From: JAUWCL01 sp964599375
GTDB taxonomy: Bacteria > Krumholzibacteriota > Krumholzibacteriia > Krumholzibacteriales > Krumholzibacteriaceae
Reading direction: 5' to 3'
NCBI GenBank assembly: GCA_964599375.1
Contig: CAZREW010000017.1
Span: forward strand, 7,453-71,452
Length of the DNA stretch: 64,000 nucleotides
The notes beneath the pieces were generated by a model. The model made no database searches and was not told where the DNA came from. It saw only the letters and a program-made list of their open reading frames with translations. Both the position numbers and the translations under genes were made by a program. Positions 61,739-64,000 of the stretch are shown one piece after another. The stretch's first letter is position 1. Each line of letters begins with the position of its first letter.

Positions 61739-62719
61739 TTAGGCCTTGCTTACGGCATGCCTCTTCATGATGACTGCGGCAGCGAGGATCATGGCAAGGA
61801 CCAGGATCGTCACGACCGGAGCGGTGAAGAGAGGTACAGGAATCGGCTCGACCACGTGGATCGCCTGTACGCATGTGTCGTATACGGCTCCGCCCTGGGA
61901 CCACACGACGATCGTCAGTGTGTCATACGTGCAGACGGCAGCCGATCCAGCATCGACGATACCGTATACATCCGTGCAAGCCCCGCCGGAGACTCCGCTG
62001 GCCGTTCCGGTCTGATCCAGCGCTGCGCCTACTGTGCCGAGGCTGGTGATCCTATAGTCGTAATCTGTCGGCGGCGCGCAGGCGTCACCGTTGCAGATCG
62101 AGAACGGGATGTAGGCTGCGGTCTGGCCCTGCTCGACGTAGTACAGGGTGTCCTGGAGGATGTAAAGCGCCGGAGGCGACTCTACGACCAGGAAATCCTG
62201 AGACATGAGGGCCGGGGCAGGGTCGCCGCCGTAGGTGTTGTCCCCACAGTCGCCGCTGTCCGGCTGAGCGACCATGTTAACGTCGCAGTAGGCCATCTGG
62301 GCGGTGAGAGTGTTCACATCATCGACACTGGCTTCGCACGGGACCGAGATACAGAGCTCGACAACGTAGTACCAGGGATCGTCGCCGTTGTCGTCGATTA
62401 TGTAGCACTTGCCCTCGGCGTCTTCGCCTTCTGTTCCCATCGGCTCATAAGCGAGGAAGGTGTTCGTGATAGGCCAGTCAAGAAGGTCGCCTGTCACGAC
62501 CGCGAAGGTGTCCAGCGTGCCGAGGCAAGGCCCCGCCGCCTGCCATGCAAAGTTAGCAGCGTAAAGATTGTCACACCAGGTCTCGCCACGGATAACTTCG
62601 ATCGTGCCGCCAGGGAAAGCGAAGATGAAACCAGGATCTCCCTGCTTGATATCATACTGCGCGTTGGCAGCGGCAGGGAGAAGCATGACGATTAACGCCA
62701 GGAATACGAGCTTCTTCAT
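61739..62719 (-). CDS. Secreted cysteine-rich protein with C-terminal sorting signal
   Basis: Protein of 326 residues with GGAGG before its ATG. Signal peptide ends at ANAQYD. The mature domain is beta-rich and has 12 Cys, enough for several disulfides. At residues 292-326 a tripartite sorting signal is visible: a proline-rich motif (PIPVPLFTAP), a hydrophobic helix, and the basic cluster KRH. The motif is not the standard PEP or IPTLxxWG form but resembles it in position. The adjacent exosortase is the obvious processing enzyme. No binding or enzymatic domain is recognised; it probably sits on or is released from the cell surface. Transcribed from the promoter at 63069-63098. Confidence 0.8.
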   Translation of the reverse strand: MKKLVFLALIVMLLPAAANAQYDIKQGDPGFIFAFPGGTIEVIRGETWCDNLYAANFAWQAAGPCLGTLDTFAVVTGDLLDWPITNTFLAYEPMGTEGEDAEGKCYIIDDNGDDPWYYVVELCISVPCEASVDDVNTLTAQMAYCDVNMVAQPDSGDCGDNTYGGDPAPALMSQDFLVVESPPALYILQDTLYYVEQGQTAAYIPFSICNGDACAPPTDYDYRITSLGTVGAALDQTGTASGVSGGACTDVYGIVDAGSAAVCTYDTLTIVVWSQGGAVYDTCVQAIHVVEPIPVPLFTAPVVTILVLAMILAAAVIMKRHAVSKA

Positions 62720-63068
62720 TATTTGAAGCCTCCATGTTGAACGGTGAGGACTCGTCCCTTCCGGGATCCATCCTCGGGTTTACTGATTGATCGGCCTGTC
62801 GGAGGTTTCTGCGGATCCGGATGACCCGCGACCGGCCGCCAGGGTTAGAAGGCCATAGGTTCCCGTTGATTTATGACTGTGGCTTTCCTCCTTCCCCGGG
62901 TCAGCCCCTCTCGGGCCTCTTCGTGAAACCGGGAAACGAACATGAGGATATCATTACCCTCTCGCCCGTTTCAATGGGTTCCCTTCCCGTTCATCTTTGT
63001 CACACCATCCTGGTTCGTGAGGTATCGCGGCAGGCCCGAGGGCCTGAAGCGTACCTGCCGATGTCAGG

Positions 63069-63098
63069 ATTCTAGCACGAGCCCGCCCGCCCCGTCAA
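63069..63098 (-). promoter_or_regulatory. Promoter of the surface-protein/exosortase operon
   Basis: On the minus strand TTGACG (63093-63098), an 18-bp spacer and TAGAAT (63069-63074). The predicted transcript begins near 63062 and has a leader of about 340 nt. Its first bases can form a stem (CGGCAGG at 63060-63054 with CCTGCCG at 63034-63028, read on the minus strand) around an inner CAGGCCC/GGGCCTG hairpin. Confidence 0.6.
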
Positions 63099-63141
63099 GC
63101 TTAAAATCCGCCCCTTCATGAATTTCCATCACTTCAGAGAA

Positions 63142-63238
63142 CGGGTGTCCGGCTGCTCGGGATCCTCTCTATGACCTGGCCTGACACGACCCCCCGGCCA
63201 AGCAACACCGCGAGGGATCCTGCGCAGCCGGACACCCG
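63142..63238. other. Long imperfect hairpin, unknown
   Basis: A 15-bp perfect outer stem (63142-63156 with 63224-63238), a small internal loop, a 6-8 bp inner stem around GGATCC (63160-63167 with 63212-63220) and an apical CCTGGCC/GGCCAAG stem form a rod of about 97 nt. No T-tract is present on either side, so it is not an ordinary terminator. The SRP RNA tetraloop motif is absent. Confidence 0.55.
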
Positions 63239-63239
63239 C

Positions 63240-63660
63240 ACTTCAATAATAGAGATCCCCGAAGAGGAAAAAATGCAAAGAAAAATCGGGGTGGGCGGAA
63301 AGGCTGCTCTATCAGCCCCGTAACCTTCACAAAATAAGGTGGTTGCATGGGTGGTTGCGATTTCGGGAATTTCTTCCCGGATTCAAATAAAGAACAGTAG
63401 CTGTACAAAAGGCCGGGATCCGGGAGATTTTCCACAAAACACCACTTGTCTGTGGAAATATTCTGTAACTGTTGGTATGTATGGAGTTAAGCTTGCGAGG
63501 GGTTGTTTGTGGGGGTGCGAAGTGTGTCGCGTCTGTATCATACCCGCAGAATCCCTCGCGGCTTTACTCGGGCGGTTGAAGTGTGCATTGGCCCGTGTCA
63601 CGCCCCGGGATCCCTCGATGCCTCCCTGGGGTTCTGGGGGCGTGACCGAGGACCCTCATC
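63240..63660. other. Hairpin-rich noncoding block before the tRNA operon
   Basis: No convincing gene in this stretch. Visible pairings are GGCTG/CAGCC near 63309, CGGGAA/TTCCCG near 63364-63379, TTTCCACA/TGTGGAAA (63429-63436 with 63451-63458), GCGAGGG/CCCTCGC (63495-63501 with 63553-63559) and GTCACGCCCC/GGGGCGTGAC (63597-63606 with 63637-63646). It could be a structured RNA. The 1-kb gap 62720-63745 holds this block, the rod hairpin and the leader and promoter of the surface-protein operon. Confidence 0.4.
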
Positions 63661-63676
63661 GGCGGTATTTTTTTTC
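63646..63676 (+). terminator. Possible terminator before the tRNA promoter
   Basis: CCGAGGA, CCC loop, TCATCGG (one mismatch), then CGGTA and eight T at 63668-63675. It would end a transcript coming from the hairpin-rich block. Confidence 0.4.
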
Positions 63677-63705
63677 TTGACATAGGATAAGGTCACGCGT
63701 ATTAT
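63677..63705 (+). promoter_or_regulatory. Strong tRNA operon promoter
   Basis: TTGACA at 63677-63682, a 17-bp spacer and TATTAT at 63700-63705, 40 bp before tRNA-Thr. Confidence 0.8.
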
Positions 63706-63745
63706 TCAGCACCTGAAATCTTATCAGGGGTGAAATGCGCCCTGT

Positions 63746-63821
63746 GCTGGCGTAGCTCAATTGGTAGAGCAGCTGATTTGTAATCAGCAGGTTGGGGGTT
63801 CAAGTCCCTTCGCCAGCTCCA
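63746..63821 (+). tRNA. tRNA-Thr (anticodon TGT)
   Basis: A 76-nt cloverleaf with encoded CCA. The acceptor stem GCTGGCG pairs with CGCCAGC (63811-63817). The anticodon stem is GCTGA/TCAGC (63772-63776 with 63784-63788) around loop TTTGTAA, with anticodon TGT at 63779-63781, reading ACA. The T arm contains the GGTTCAAGTCC core. No intron. Confidence 0.97.
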
Positions 63822-63945
63822 TGAGACTGAGTGGCCGGGGAAATTTTCCTTTCGTATATACAACAGGGAAATTTTTGGGATTAATACGGCCGGTAGGGGA
63901 TTTTTTTCTTTTATCGGCGTGCCGGTCCTTCAGCGATAGATTCCC

Positions 63946-64000
63946 GGGGAGGTTCCCGAGCGGTCAAAGGGAACAGACTGTAAATCTGTCGGCGAAGCCT
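63946..64000 (+). tRNA. tRNA-Tyr (anticodon GTA), cut by the window end
   Basis: Acceptor strand GGGGAGG, then TTCCCGAGCGG and the D-arm typical of tRNA-Tyr. The anticodon stem CAGA/TCTG region surrounds GTA at 63980-63982. A long variable arm begins before the window ends. tRNA-Thr(TGT) followed by tRNA-Tyr is the start of the common Thr-Tyr-Gly-Thr-tuf operon. Confidence 0.93.

Noticed and set aside
61124..62695. + strand frames opposite the exosortase operon
   Set aside because: The minus-strand proteins have signal peptide, sorting tail and catalytic triad. The + frames show nothing recognisable.
62820..63075. 84-residue + strand open frame
   Set aside because: It is antisense to the operon leader, has no ribosome site and shows no domain.
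63142..63676. SRP RNA, tmRNA or RNase P RNA gene
   Set aside because: The conserved cores (GGAAGGAAGCAGCC-type loop, tmRNA ends, GAGGAAAGTCC) are not present on either strand.
63339..63680. 113-residue + strand open frame in the hairpin-rich block
   Set aside because: No ribosome site and no domain, and it runs through several inverted repeats into the T-tract of a probable terminator.

Overview
The window is 64 kb of GC-rich, densely packed bacterial chromosome. It has many 1-4 bp start/stop overlaps (ATGA, TGATG), mostly on the + strand. The organism is a diderm: it encodes an MlaE/MlaF/MlaD lipid-transport set, a beta-barrel-like protein, lipoproteins and an exosortase. It also encodes a SelB elongation factor, large multi-domain histidine kinases, and secreted DUF4159/DUF4175-type proteins. 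Together with heavy use of AGG and ATA codons, this suggests an uncultured lineage of the FCB superphylum or a neighbouring phylum (Krumholzibacteria, Eisenbacteria or Latescibacteria-like). That placement is an inference. The visible promoters are of ordinary sigma-70 type (TTGACA, 17 bp, TATTAT/TAATAT), not the Bacteroidetes type. I saw no insertion sequence, prophage, CRISPR array or rRNA.

Layout. 0-14 kb: an NtrY-like kinase cut by the window edge, two small exported proteins, then a cell-envelope cluster (DUF4159, DUF4175, TPR protein, secreted glutamine-amidotransferase-like protein). A Fic/AMPylase gene with its own promoter sits inside this cluster. A GNAT-nitroreductase fusion ends the region. 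14-23 kb: Mut7-C RNase, zinc ribbon, CPBP protease, HAD hydrolase, Nnr, outer-membrane protein, ThiL, a protein kinase, a histidine phosphatase and TsaD. 23-31.4 kb: a five-gene signalling cluster (REC-GGDDF, soluble kinase, two tandem histidine kinases each ending in HD-GYP, and a CheY-like receiver) behind a sigma-54-like promoter.

31.4-44 kb: PriA, a TPR lipoprotein, Rho, L31, DUF1385, RF1, PrmC, MurA, SelB and IspG. 44-51.9 kb: a small secreted protein, RqcH (minus strand), YicC, Gmk, omega, CoaBC, UDG4 and DnaB. 51.9-60.7 kb: MlaE/F/D, IspD, IspF, GltX, Ddl, M42 peptidase and CysS. 60.6-62.7 kb (minus strand): a compact surface-sorting cassette of sortable secreted protein, exosortase and small membrane partner. 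The last kilobase is noncoding and rich in hairpins. It leads into a strong promoter and tRNA-Thr(TGT)-tRNA-Tyr(GTA), the start of what is probably a Thr-Tyr-Gly-Thr-tuf type operon.

The most interesting parts are the tandem histidine-kinase/HD-GYP fusions (one with a broken HD motif), the exosortase cassette with its 340-nt leader, the structured noncoding block at 63.1-63.68 kb, and thiL, which has no standard start codon.
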